Origin: Helianthus annuus
Lineage: Eukaryota; Streptophyta; Magnoliopsida; Asterales; Asteraceae
Direction: 5' to 3'
DNA length: 64,000 nt
Assembly (NCBI RefSeq): GCF_002127325.2
Contig: NC_035435.2
Span: forward strand, 107,894,382 to 107,958,381
Of the stretch, positions 11,320-22,581 are shown piece by piece; the stretch's first letter is position 1; each line of letters opens with the position of its first letter. Both the position numbers and the translations under genes were made by a program. The notes under the pieces were generated by a model. That model was given only the letters and a program-made list of their open reading frames with translations. It was not told where the DNA came from and searched no databases.

Positions 11320-12534
11320 AGATCTGCTGATTTCTAAAGTTTGCTGATTTATAAAGGCTGTTATACACAAAAATCTGCTGAAGTCTAAAGTCTGTTGATG
11401 GACCTACCATCTGTTGAACTCAAAGAACTGCTGGAAGTCAAAGGCCTGATCAATCTTGATTTAGCTTTGCTGAAAGTTGTTGAGGCAGGTGATTGTGTGT
11501 TTGTAGTTAATGTTTGTTGAAACTTAAGTTGTATTCAAATTCTATTAAGTTTTGTTAAACATCTTTTATATGTACTTATGTCTATAAACAGTTTATATTG
11601 TTTTTTTGGGTAAACAGTTTACATTGTCAATGGGTAGATAACCTCTTTTTTGGATAAGAGAATGGAAATAATCGTATGTAACTAATATATTAACCGATAA
11701 TCTATGTTTATAGTTGTCTTTTAGCTATAATAGATAATATGTTTTGATACATTATCTATATACCTATCTATACTTTCTATCGAAATGTGTTATGCATGGT
11801 TTTCTAAAAGCCACCCGTATTTATACACGGGTCTTACCGTTAGTTTTATATAATATGAACTGTGACTAGTCAAAACTGATTTTTTAATGTTTGGGGGTAC
11901 CAAACCCACTTAGAATTCGTGAAATAAAGCTAGGGTTTGTTAGATACTTGCAATGGGCGATTTAACTTTTCTCCAAGCAATTGTTACTACACTTAAACTC
12001 CCTCACTTTGTTTGTCATTTTCTACAAGAAACTCCTACTCTTTTCGTTTGCATACGTCGATGACAAACACCGTCGGGATTTCTATGCTAGTTTAATGTAT
12101 TATTTTAGAACGAAAGCGAAAACCGTAACAACTTTATACACTAAAAAATAATCCTTAATATGCAAATGATCGAAACTTAAGAAACTAAAACAATATAAAT
12201 TCACAATGTTATAGAAATTAAACATTTGAATACTTTAGATGACAAAGAGCCAACTTAGCGTCCTAATTTAGTGCTTACCGATTATACGAATTTTATGTAA
12301 ACTATGTGTATATATATCTGAGGTTTCCTTTTAGTTGGCCCCCCTTATTTTATGAAAACATTGGGGCATTCTTACACACAAAATGGACCATTCGTTATTA
12401 TATATGTGTGTGGCCAAGAAATACATGGCCAAGTACTTTCGAATAAAGTAGAAAGAAACAGCATAGTTCCATACATATAAAAAATGGCTGCCCACCCTTT
12501 CAAAATCACGGCAGCCTTATTTATTATGTATAAA
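11320..12534. other. AT-rich sequence, no gene
   Basis: The first 250 bp contain diverged repeats of CTGCTGAAGTCTAAAG, probably the 3' non-coding part of the interrupted retroelement. After that I see only AT-rich intergenic sequence with no supported ORF, RNA gene or element boundary. Confidence 0.5.
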
Positions 12535-12870
12535 CTAGGATAGGATTAATCCCTCGCGTTGCACTACGGGTGTAAAATCGTGCCAAATAGCACCGTGCCA
12601 AATAGCACCAATGTCACATCACCGACAACGACCACCGACACTGAAGTTGTGACGTGTTAATGCGAAAAATTAGACCGAAACCTAAAACATAAAAAATAAT
12701 AACTAAGTCGATCTAGGACCCGTGCGTTGTGACGAACCTGTCAAACATGAAAAAATAGATGAGGTAAAAATGTTGAACCATATACGCACGTTGCGCCGTG
12801 TTAACTCGCAAAATTTAGAGCGAAACATAAAACAAAAATTTTGCACTTATGTGGAACAATATCCAATAAG
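12535..12870 (-). mobile_element. Helitron-like 3' terminal fragment
   Basis: Read on the minus strand, a decayed GC-rich hairpin (near 12552-12571) is followed by CTAG at 12535-12538 and then T, as expected of a Helitron 3' end inserted in an AT dinucleotide. The inner 300 bp (two GTGCCAAATAGCACC repeats, then GACACTGAAGTTGTGACG) match, in reverse complement, the copy at 44.1-45.7 kb. No 5' TC end can be assigned. Confidence 0.6.
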
Positions 12871-12987
12871 CTTTTTTGTTTATCTAAATAAATATTTGAA
12901 ATGATAAATATAAATCATTTCCAATATATGCAATTGATGTTAATCCGCTCTCTAAATGCCATTCAACAGAATCATATTGAGCTATTA

Positions 12988-13308
12988 GGGTGGAGGGGGA
13001 GTCCTCTAGATGGGCTCGCCAGTTAAGCAGGTTCCATAGAAACACCGCCACAACTCCCATATCTCTGTATATGGGATCATTTTACGGGTTCATGAACCAG
13101 GATGGTTTGAGGAATGTTTGAGTGGAAAGAGAGGAGAAAAAGGGTGTTGAATTTCTTGGGAAGTGTGGGGCTCAAGTGATGGAGCTAGAATCCTGCTATA
13201 AGTGGTATGAGTTCGTTTGGGTTCACATGGGTTGAGATGAGGTGTCACACTATAATTGGTTGGTGGTCAGGGTCCACACATGTTGGGCTAAGAACGCCCC
13301 TTCCACCC
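12988..13308. mobile_element. PIF-Harbinger-type MITE, 321 bp
   Basis: The ends GGGTGGAGGGG and CCCCTTCCACCC form an imperfect terminal inverted repeat, flanked by TTA (12985-12987 and 13309-13311), the usual 3-bp target of this superfamily. It is non-coding. Confidence 0.72.
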
Positions 13309-13311
13309 TTA

Positions 13312-14775
13312 GAAATATGTTCAGGACGGTATCAAAACTCACTCTGAAATGTTGTTGTATGGTAGTTGAATGCCAATTGATTTATTAATTTTAGACATTT
13401 ATGTATAAAATCTGAGGTATACTTGAGGATAAGTTTTTGCCTTTCAAGTTGCATTTTTATAAACATGAAATTGAGAGAGTAGATTACAAACCGGCTCACC
13501 ACAACCTTACTAGTACAACTGTACAATCAGTCTACTGAGTACTAACACAATGAACAATGCAATCAAATTCATAATGAATTAAACATGTGACTCAAGTACC
13601 CAAACCATTTACTATGAATACATTTTGGGTGGGGTAAGGGTGGGAGTGGAGGACACCTATCTTACATGAAAACTATGCCTTTGTTGTACATTTTAGGTGT
13701 ATTGAAAAAATTAACACAAATCAAGAAAGAAAATCAGGTGTATATTAACACCAATCAAGAAAGAAAATCATGTTTTATATAGAATTTTTCTAGAAGAAGT
13801 TAGTTATGAAAAAAGAACTAATCAAGTTGTATTATGAAAAAAGTTCCTAAATTAAAATTTTGGCCAGCGAGAGCCACAAAAATCTTGGTTATTTTTTTTA
13901 ATGCGGAAACCTTTATCGTTTGCAATGTTTATTGTTGAATATATATTATCGTAGCATTTTCATTTAATTAATATCCGATAAAATATGCAGAATTTGCTTT
14001 TTTATAAGCATCTAATTTAACCAACTCTCAGTCTCATTCTCTATTTAAGCAAGCATCTATTCAGAGTCAATCAACTAGGACCGTTGATTATTCTATCAAA
14101 TATATTCTTATAAGAAACAAAATACAATATACGTGTACTGTTGAAGCAACGGTAGGAGCTTCCAACATTTACACATGGGACTGTAAGTCTGAAAGAAAAC
14201 AACATTGTTAGCCTCCTCATGCATGCGACTTTATTATTTAACCTAACCAGATCCCGACAGGAGGCGAATCAACATGATGTTACTTTCATAAAAAGGGATG
14301 GTTCTCTCTTGCATCGACTAGCATTGTTCGACGTTCGTTGTCATGTAGGGTACCACAGTGATATCGTTGCATCGTTTTATTAGTAATGATTGTGTGTACA
14401 TCTTTTGTAATGATCTGGTCCACTTTAGACATAATTTCAGACATGTTGTGTACATTTATGTTTGGTCGTCGTGGTGTTTGTTTCCAGATACGTCAAATCT
14501 GGAGGCGAGGTGTACATGCTCGGTGGTGCTCATGTCCAAACTTATAGATCTGGGCATTTTAGACCCGACCCGTCATCACATATGCATGCATATTTTCTTC
14601 TACCAAACACTTATATAAAATAACATTTTTATTAAACGATAAATGATTGTGCATATATTGCTTATTTACTCGATCTACCAACACAACTTTCATGACCCTC
14701 CCCCACCTCATACAAAAAGACCATTTTACCCTCCAAATAAAGTCAATATTCAATGACTACATTGTTACAACACTT
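13312..14775. other. Intergenic, 3' of bZIP gene
   Basis: AT-rich DNA with a local duplication of CACAAATCAAGAAAGAAAATCA-like text near 13715-13770. The bZIP gene's 3' UTR and polyadenylation site probably lie in its last few hundred bases (minus strand). No other gene is supported. Confidence 0.5.
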
Positions 14776-15219
14776 TCAGTACGGAATCATGTCTGAAGCA
14801 GCCAAAATAGGCAAGTTAGCATAAACACAACTCAGTGAGTTACCCATAAACTCGTCAACAAACTCAGTGCCACCCCAACCCGAATCAACGGGTTGACTCA
14901 TGATCGACTCGATCTGGTTTAGCGAATCCAACCGACGGCTCAGCTCGGTCACCTGAGCCCTCAACACCAAATTCTCAGCCTCCACATTCGTATAATGCTG
15001 CATGGTGACACTAATAGTAGCCATAACCTGGTTATTCTCCATCCTGAGTTGACTCAGCTGAGTCTTCAACTCGTCCAGGTGCTTTTGCTTCCTCAATCTT
15101 GATCTCCTTGCCGATTCCCGATTCGACACCATTCTATTCTTCTTCCTTTGATCCATTAATCGTTGAAGATCTTCATCAGAACCACCTGATGAAGTCGCTT
15201 TACCACTCGAAGAAGCCAT
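14776..15219 (-). CDS. Group S1 bZIP transcription factor (bZIP11/bZIP44-like)
   Basis: An intact, intronless 147-residue bZIP protein. A Ser/Gly-rich N-terminus is followed by a basic region with the invariant N-X7-R spacing (NRESARRSRLRKQ, about residues 32-44), and then a leucine zipper with heptad hydrophobics (LDELKTQLSQLRMEN, on through VEAENLVLRAQVTEL). The length, the lack of introns and the short tail ending DMIPY are typical of plant S1 bZIPs. These heterodimerise with group C bZIPs and control amino-acid and sugar metabolism genes under energy stress, in the nucleus. The ATG at 15217-15219 is chosen because no ATG lies farther upstream in this frame; the frame is open to about 15285 only through TTG. 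The leader contains the conserved sucrose-control uORF, which supports the assignment independently. Confidence 0.93.
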   Translation of the reverse strand: MASSSGKATSSGGSDEDLQRLMDQRKKNRMVSNRESARRSRLRKQKHLDELKTQLSQLRMENNQVMATISVTMQHYTNVEAENLVLRAQVTELSRRLDSLNQIESIMSQPVDSGWGGTEFVDEFMGNSLSCVYANLPILAASDMIPY

Positions 15220-15586
15220 CAAAATACCGAAAAAACAAGACGAACTTGATGATTTGGAGGGTGAATCAGAAGAAAATAAGCACAACCCAGATAGTAAATA
15301 AGGTTTAATTTGATTATTACTAAGATAGATTGGCGTTTTTTATTAAGTAACTATTGCAGAAAACAGAGCAAAAACAGAGCAAAAAACAGAGCAGAAACAG
15401 AGCACCAAATTATGAAATGTAATGGAACAATACTGAAGATTTAGAGAGTGAAATTGAAGAAACTGAGAATGACCCACATAGTAACTAAGCTTTAATTCGA
15501 TTATTATTCAAACAGATAATTGTTTTTGTATGGATTTGGATCTAATTAGGGGTAGTTTGTAACTAAAGCAAAAAACAGAGTATGAA

Positions 15587-15715
15587 TCATGTGATGTAAT
15601 AGAACCAGTAGAGAAACACAACTGAAAACGAGTGAACTAAATGGGTTCTACGCCAATATGAGGAATTATTGATCATAAACTCAGAGTGAAAATGTTCACT
15701 TAAAATCTGAGACAT
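15587..15715 (-). CDS. Sucrose-control upstream ORF (42 residues) in bZIP leader
   Basis: An uninterrupted 42-codon ORF lies 367 nt upstream of the bZIP start on the same strand. Its C-terminal half reads RRTHLVHSFSVVFLYWFY, then ends YIT and stop, matching the conserved SC-peptide of S1-group bZIP leaders (uORF2 of Arabidopsis bZIP11, also 42 codons by recollection). In that family the nascent peptide stalls ribosomes when sucrose is high and so represses translation of the bZIP protein. The conserved Ser/Val/Phe/Tyr/Trp core needed for stalling is present. Several other short ORFs overlap it in the leader (for example 15696-16043), but they look non-conserved. Confidence 0.93.
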   Translation of the reverse strand: MSQILSEHFHSEFMINNSSYWRRTHLVHSFSVVFLYWFYYIT

Positions 15716-16105
15716 GTATTTCAAACATCAACAGCAAGAGGTTGAACATTAATAAATACGAAAATGACCAAATCCCAGATGAAGAACAATGGGTTTTAGG
15801 CTTAAAACCTTGAATATGAATAAAAACAGAGCAATTACTTTGAAGAATAAGCTTCAAAGTTTGCTGAAAAAAAGAAGAAGAGATGGAAGAGAGGGGGAAG
15901 GGTATATGGAGGAATTGTTTGTTGGATTTTATAGAATTTTTGTGCAGCACAAGTTGCAAAAAAGTACCTTTGTGTAGATATTTTTGTTTGAAATTTAATG
16001 TCTTACAAAAAAAAAAGCAACCTTTTTCTAACATGAAAATCAAATTTTTATTAGTTTATAATATTCACACACTACTTCTCTCTGTGTATGTGTATGTATA
16101 TTCAT

Positions 16106-16118
16106 AGATATATATAAA
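16106..16118 (-). promoter_or_regulatory. Candidate TATA box of bZIP gene
   Basis: On the minus strand CTTTATATATATC lies about 390 nt upstream of the uORF start, with CT-rich sequence on both sides. If used, it gives a leader of roughly 850 nt, long but compatible with uORF-regulated S1 bZIPs. Another promoter is possible. Confidence 0.45.
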
Positions 16119-16587
16119 GAGGTAGAGTGAAAAAGAGTGTAAGAATAGTGAGAGTTTTTATTTATTGTTAATAAAGAATTTAAAATAGGAGACTTCAAAA
16201 CCAAATTCACATCAATTTTGCCCCAAGTTTGCCCCTCTCGTAGCCAAACTGGCTTAAAAAACGTCTCGGTAACACACCCTCCCTCTCATATAACCTGGAT
16301 TTAAACGTTCTTACAAAAGATATCTATCATCCCTATCCCCTTTCCATCATTCTTTCTTCTCAAAAGCGTCCTATTATGGATGCTTTTAGATTATATTTAT
16401 TAAAATTACAGACTTGATTTGTAATTAATTAACCATGTGATTTAATATGTTAAAAGTTATTAGATGCTTACATGGTTTAACACTTTAACATGTATGTGGT
16501 GACTAGGTTGTCTTGTAATTGTGTGTATCAATAGTTTGGCCCACGCCTGGGCTCTTTCTTTTTCACCTCTTGACCGGTTAGGTGTAA

Positions 16588-18477
16588 GACCAAGCGTAAT
16601 GGGGCGTTTTTTTTTTAAAAAAATTGCCCCAAAACGCCCTAAAACGCCCAACCCCCCACTACAGGGGGCGTTTTCCGGCGTGATTTTCGAAAAAAATTGG
16701 GTCCGGCGTTTTAAAAATAACGCTTAATTCGTGTGGGGGCCACCATCTTTCGACCGTTGTTCAAACGGTAACTTTCTTATTTTTTTTTTTTTTAAATAAT
16801 TCCCACTATATATATATAACCCACATTCACACCATTTTTTATACAAAACTTCACAAACTCTCCCACTTTCTTCCAACTTTTATAAAAAAAACCCACTTTC
16901 TTCTTATTTTTATACAACCATGCATCCTTTCCGCCCTCCTTTTGGTGTCCCCGCTAGACCCGCAAACCCGAACACAACCCAACCGCAAACCCCATTCAAC
17001 CTTCAAGACATGGACCCGAGCTTTTTAACTTACGCGGCTTACTTAAGTGGCGCCCCTCCGTTTGTTCCTCCAACTTTCGGCTATGGTCAAGCCGGCGGGT
17101 CTCAACCGTCACAACCCGAAGCCGAACCCGATGTGGAAGTCGTACCGGAGACGCAACCCGAACCGGTGCAAGAAACATCGAAACGCGGCAAAAGGTCGCA
17201 TAAGAAGAAGGATAAGGACGCACCGAGGCGTACAAAAAATATAATCAAATGGACGAAGGAAGAGGAATACGCGTTGACTCGGGCGTATGTCGACATTTCG
17301 GAGGACGAAGAGACGGGTAAATATTTTATATAAATATTATTTTACTTACTTTGTTATTTTATTTTTTAACAAACAACTTATTATTATTTTTTTTTTTTTT
17401 GTAGCAAACTTTCAAACGGGTCCGGTTTTTTGGGATAGGGTTCGTGCACTCTTCTTTAGCACGTGGGGTCAAGGCGAACATCGGGACAAAGACTCGATTT
17501 CTAGCAAATGGACCGACATAAACAACAAGTGTCATGCGTTTCAAGAAGTCTTCCAACGTAACTACGATAATCGCCCGAGTGGTGAAGGTGACGTGGGGGT
17601 TTTAACGAAGAGTTTGGAGGAGTTCGAGAGGACAAAAGGCCCTTTCACGTACTACAAGTGTTGGGAGCTACTTCGAAAAAGTCCAAAGTGGGCGGTAGTT
17701 AACCCAATGACGTCTAGTAGTAGACGTCGGGCTAAAAGGTCAAAAACATCATCCTCTGTTGACCCGTCAACTCCGACATCGGATGCCCGCAATGTTGATT
17801 TAAATGAGGCGGTGGACGAGGGCATTCAAGAAGAGTTGGCCCGACCCGGCGGTAGAAGAAAGGGAGCCGGGAAAAAAACGGTCGAGTCGTCTTCCGATCT
17901 CGAGTTAAAGGATGATTTCGAGGAGATGAACCGTCGTCTCCAAGACATTCGAGATCTCGGCCACCAACGTTATGAAATTATGAGGGAACGAGTGGCCGAA
18001 ACAAAAAAATTTAACGAGATGCAAGAGGCGAGGCAAATGGAAAAGGACATCGAGTTTTTGTCCAAACCTATCGACCACCTACAAGGCGATGCGTTGATCC
18101 TTGCGCAAATGCGTCGCCAAAAAATTAAAGAAAAATATGGACTCTAGATCATATTATTTTTTTATGTTTTTTTTTTTATGTTTTTCAGTTATTTTTCTTT
18201 TTTTTTTTCAGCTTTTTTTTTTTTTACTTTCGGTTTTTTCTTTAGTTTTTTTTTTTTTCAAGTAATGTAATTTTTTTTTAAATTAATGAATGTTATTTTA
18301 TGTTTTAAATTAAAAAAAATAATTGTGAAATGATTGTAAAATGATTGAATTGGGCATTATGGGGCATTATACCACTACACCACTTTTGCTATAATGCCCC
18401 CTTGCTGACTAGGACGCCACATGGCGCAAAACGCCCCATGGTGGGGGCATTATAGTGTTATACCACTACACATGGTC
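16588..18477 (+). mobile_element. PIF-Harbinger element carrying ORF1 only
   Basis: The element starts GACCAAGCGTAATGGGG and ends CACTACACATGGTC, giving imperfect terminal inverted repeats. It is bounded by a TAA duplication (16585-16587 and 18478-18480). Subterminal GGGGCGTTTT and GGGGGCATTATA motifs repeat inside each end. The 1890 bp hold one spliced gene (ORF1) and no room for a DDE transposase, so the element is non-autonomous yet keeps an intact accessory gene. Confidence 0.85.
16920..18147 (+). CDS. PIF-Harbinger ORF1, Myb/trihelix-like DNA-binding protein (2 exons)
   Basis: Exon 1 is 16920-17316 and exon 2 is 17405-18147, joined by an 88-bp intron (GT at 17317, AG at 17403-17404, with a long T tract before the AG). 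The joined frame is 380 codons with no stop. The N-terminus is rich in Pro, Gln and Glu. A Lys/Arg stretch precedes a Myb/SANT-like helix set (KWTKEEEYALTRAYVDISED, then FWDRVRALFFSTWG and SSKWTDINNKCHAFQEVF). The C-terminal third is a charged coiled coil (NRRLQDIRDLGHQRYEIMRER). Such ORF1 proteins bind element ends and help import or load the transposase; plant databases often mislabel them glutathione S-transferase T3-like. A TATATATATA run lies upstream near 16807. No transposase is encoded here. Confidence 0.85.
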
Positions 18478-19672
18478 TAACAATGACCATTCTTTTCTTT
18501 GAGAAATAAAAATGCTTGTTGATTTCTTTTCTTTGAGAAATACAACGATCATGTAACATTAAATCAGTGCAGTTAGGCAAGGAGTTGTTATCTAAACCAG
18601 TATGACGTATCTCTTTTTGAAAAACTGGGTCACGAAAGACCATTGGATTAAATACCCTTGGTCATAACATAATCACCATTTCCGCCGACCATCCTATCCT
18701 CTGCTGCAGATGAACTCTTTGCACCGAAGACATCAAAAATAAGTTCGAAAAAAAAGAAGTGAGAGGAAACGATAGAAAAAAGAGGGGCACTTCTCTCTAT
18801 TTACGTGTTTCAAACCAAGGGGATCTTGCAAAATATAAACTTTGGTGGTCAACTTCAAAACACATAAAACATCCTTGGCGCTAACTACCTTGTGTTATAA
18901 TAATAACTAGGGGTTACACCCGCGCTTCGCGGCGGGGAGACCTGATTTGTGATTCGATATAACAATTGAAAGAGAAAACTTACAAAATAAAGTCGTGGTA
19001 AGTACAAAAGTATGTTGACACGTGTTTTACAACTTCTTCATTCCATCTTCACTTACAAACTACAACTTCTTATGCTTCTGCAAATAACATGTAGTTATAC
19101 ACCCCCTGACCCCAGACAACAAATCGACCCACTAAGCTACACTCATCCAAAGAGATAGAGCAATGGATGTCAAGTCTAACCTTGTTCGTCAGAGTACGTA
19201 CCTGTTTGGGGCGAACCCCTAACTGCCCGGCCATTGCATGTTGTCGGGGACATCGTCTTGAAGCCAGATCGGCTGTGGGATATGGTAACCGGCCGGAACC
19301 CTAGTTCCAAATTATGTCGCCGCCTCCCTTAGCTCTCGTACCTCTCCCCGATCTTGTTCTTTTGAGAAAAGTAGTTTGTTGCAACTTCAATCGTCTTAAA
19401 ATCGTATTGCAAAGATGTACGCTAATAGTCTCCATTCCAACTAAACAATTACAATAAGATATGAAAAAGATAACTTTCAGACTTAATTTAAAGATTCGTA
19501 TAGAAGTCGCTTTTCAAATAGTCTATCACGGGAATGATCACATACTATACTATAATGTTTTTCTTATTGGTTTTGCAAGAATAACTATAATCAACAATGA
19601 AAATTCAAACACTATAAAGCAAAAAGTAAAAACATCATCAGTTTAGTGATATTTATGAATACAAAAATTTAC

Positions 19673-20450
19673 CAGTGTCATTAGTTGAACTTAGTGTCCG
19701 TTTCGTAATTAGAGTAGAGAAGCTAGCAGTTTCTTTCTTTGACACACCGTCCTTTTGCCATATTTTTGTAAGAAAGAACCAGATGCCGATTCCAATCAAC
19801 CCAACAGAGACACATACCACGGGAACGACCACATAAATTATTCTTGCAGTGCTGTTCTTTTTGCCTGCCAGAGTGATCATGGGGTTTTAATTTTAAAAAC
19901 TTGTAATGCTCAATTGAATTAAAATCAAACAAAAAAATCATTAAAGCCAGTTACTGAGAAGTCCTATCACTTATTCACATTTCACATATGAAATCAAATT
20001 CCAATGCTAGCATATACAATAGACAAACAGCATTGCAAATTTGCAATAACTACAATCAGTACCTCGAGTCAACTTCGAAGGGACCGAAATAAGCAGAGGA
20101 TCATTATAAAAATGCTCATTCGAATACCTCACAAAGCAATTCGGATAAAACACCCTTGCTGCCACTGTACCACTACAACAACCACGTAGCTCCCTAACTG
20201 CACCATCCAAACACTCACTGCACTGCTCCTTAGACAAATCAGGTGTATATTGCATCATCCCGTAGATGGTCACCGAATCTAGCCCAAACGACACACTTCC
20301 AACCGCTAATTTCCTAAACGAATCTCCTCCGGCAACTTCCGCCTGTAACCTAACCGTCAAATTACTCAAAGCACTATCAAACTCACCGGAATCCGAAACC
20401 CTAGCCGTGTTAAACAACTCGGCGAACGTATTGTATGAATTGAAGCTCAT
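19673..20450 (-). pseudogene. Truncated cysteine-rich receptor-like kinase (Gnk2 + TM exons only)
   Basis: Exon A (20450-20063) encodes most of a Gnk2/DUF26 domain with the Cys signature CSECLDGAVRELRGCC followed by YPNCFVRYS. A consensus GT donor at 20062-20061 and an AG acceptor at 20066 bp distance class (19866-19865) join it in frame to exon B (19864-19673), which carries a single transmembrane helix (IIYVVVPVVCVSVGLIGIG) and a basic stop-transfer end. Exon B ends at a GT donor. The first Gnk2 domain, signal peptide and the whole kinase domain are absent in this window, so it cannot make a receptor. Its position beside a Helitron 3' end suggests capture. CRKs are plasma-membrane receptors in stress and immune signalling. 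Confidence 0.82.
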
Positions 20451-20987
20451 ATGGCATGATTTTCCAATTGATTTATTGTATTTACAGATTCAATACATGC
20501 ATAAGACTTTATTTCCTCTTAAAGTGGAGCTATAACACAAATCTGTGTTGTTTGACCGTGAGAATCTAGGGTTTAATATGAGGGAAGCTGGATGCATTCT
20601 TTCCCAAAATTCATGATTCCCCTGAGAGTTAACCCAATGTAGTAAATTAAAGATGGCCTAAATTAAAATTTTGTGAAGAAAAACACTGAAGATTGAAACA
20701 GCTAAGAAACTGGTACATCAGAGCAACGATATACATAACCTGGTTTGGAATCGGCAGTCCGCTACAATCAGCAGTCGGTACTGGCGGTGGTGTGAATCAA
20801 CGATGATCAGTAGCAGATGGAAGGGAGTCGGTAGTGGCGGTGGTGCGCAAGCTGGTCTGTTCTGGAGAGTACGGAGAGGAGGAACAGAGAAGCAAATCGT
20901 ATGCGTGGATAATCTAGTTGCATGATCTTTGAAAGTACAAAAACACCCTCAAATACTGTAGCAAACACCTGTTATAAATTGATATAT

Positions 20988-21000
20988 ATAATAATAATAA

Positions 21001-21033
<33 letters not shown>
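20988..21033. repeat. (AAT)n microsatellite
   Basis: About 15 nearly uninterrupted AAT/ATA units, a likely length-variable marker. Confidence 0.9.
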
Positions 21034-21034
<1 letters not shown>

Positions 21035-21239
21035 CAAAATACTATACAAATAGAAAAATAATACCACATATAATACTTATAAAAAGCATAAACTTAAGTT
21101 GATATTATTGGTTCATTATGTGGTTACGGAGGTATTGGCAACATAAGGTTCAATTGGTGTAGCAGTTAGTTCATGAGGTGGTGTTAAAAGGTGCTTCAAG
21201 AGGTGGTTAATTGTGATATAATAATTTTATTACTAGTAA

Positions 21240-22581
21240 CTAGTGAATTTTTCTCGCGTTTCGCGGCGGAAATTCGATTAGTATCTGTTTGACTCGTTAT
21301 AGCATTGACATTTACTATAGTAATCGAAAAATAAAACCTTACATTGATAAAAAAAACAATAAAAACGAATATCGATACCAGTATTGATGTTGTTTAGTTG
21401 ATATCGGTCCGATTGCTTTGCGTTTTATGTTTATTTTTTTCGACATCACCATATAAACTTTATTGAAAACGGCTCTTGTGAATCGAACCGGTATTTCGAG
21501 TTAAATTTTACATCAATCAACTCGTATCCTCGTTCTAAATAAAAGCCCTAAAACATCAGTTTGTAATTCGAAAAAAAACTTAACTCCGTTAAACTATATT
21601 TAACGCAGACTATTATCGGCCAAAAATGGACCAGTTAACCATTAAATACTAATTTCATTCCAATCCTCGGGGCAAATTACATAAGGATAGCAGGTAGACG
21701 AGCAACAAACTGCGCCGCCATCCCTTTTTGAATAGAAAACCCTAATCTACTAAAAACATAGCCCTGCCCCTGAGGGGTCGAAAAGTTGCTATGGACCACA
21801 CGCTGAACTCTAGACAAGAACCGAACTGCCTCCGGCGCCAAAGAGCCGAACGTGTCAAACGCCAGGGGGACAAAGGCATGCTGATTATCCTCACAAGCTT
21901 TCGCGTGCTTTTCCACCTTCTTTGACTCTGCTTTCAGTACCATTTGCCCCGCCACAAATCCATTTTCCCGGAACCCGGCTAGTGGGGATACACCTGTGAG
22001 ATCGACACAAGCATGTTTCCCGCCCTCCCAACCAAAAACTAGCACGTCAGCTGGGCGTAGGGTGGATCTCCCCTCCGACGGGTCTGTAAGAAAATTAACC
22101 GGTGCCTCTTTCTTCGCCGAGATCCCTGCTCGTCTGAGAATATCCATTAACACGTCTCGCACAAAGTCATGGCGATACTTAAACCCCGGAAACTCTCTAC
22201 AGTGTAATGCATGCTCCCCGTATTTATCCAGGCATGCTTTACGGCAGACTGGGCAAGTATCATCATTCGGGAACATGGGGATCATCAAATGGTACTTAAG
22301 GATTGACCGGTACTCCACCGCTGACATACGTTGACCCAAACCTTCAATAGGAATAACAGTTAAGAAATCATGAGCGTGAGGCCTCTATAGGCATTCAGTT
22401 CGGATTATTATCGGCCAATAACTAAGTTGGGATTATTATCAGCAAAATTGAGAAAGCTAACATTATTTAAATCCAATTTGCCCTTTTTCTTTCATTTGTT
22501 TAAGGTTCATTAATGTGAATTTGTTTTTTCTTTCATTTGTTTAAGGTTGATTAATTCACATGATAAGCATTTTTAATTAAA
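21240..22581 (-). mobile_element. Helitron-like 3' end and body
   Basis: The minus-strand end is a CCGCCGCGAAACGCG hairpin near 21254-21270, a spacer and CTAG (21240-21243) followed by T. The right limit is inferred only from the start of the next similar end at 22582. It includes the CCHC/nuclease-like fragment, which is bracketed by copies of TTATCGGCCAA at about 21613 and 22408. Confidence 0.5.
21677..22385 (-). pseudogene. C-terminal CCHC + nuclease-like domain of a non-LTR-type element (auxilin-like misannotation family)
   Basis: The open frame runs from about 22385 (after a TAG at the 5' side) to the stop at 21677, with no credible start ATG. It encodes a zinc-finger-like cluster (CPVCRKACLDKYGEHALHC) followed by RHDFVRDVL, and then a segment RPADVLVFGWEGGKHACVDLTG. 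The latter resembles the PD-(D/E)XK layout of restriction-like endonucleases at the end of R2-type retroelements (inference). Similar plant proteins are often called auxilin-like but have no clathrin or J domain. The reverse transcriptase that should precede it is missing, so this is a truncated fragment, probably captured by the surrounding Helitron-like element. Confidence 0.6.

Larger units (their letters stand above)
18907..21239 (-). mobile_element. Helitron-like element with captured CRK fragment (right limit uncertain)
   Basis: On the minus strand the sequence ends in a strong hairpin (CCCGCCGCGAAGCGCGGG, near 18919-18936), a short spacer and CTAG (18907-18910) followed by T: a textbook Helitron 3' terminus. 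Its 5' TC end is not certain. The next Helitron end in the same orientation begins at 21240, so the body may reach about there. It contains the truncated receptor-kinase gene at 19.7-20.45 kb and other unassigned sequence (19.0-19.4 and 20.5-20.9 kb) that resembles captured host DNA. Confidence 0.55.
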
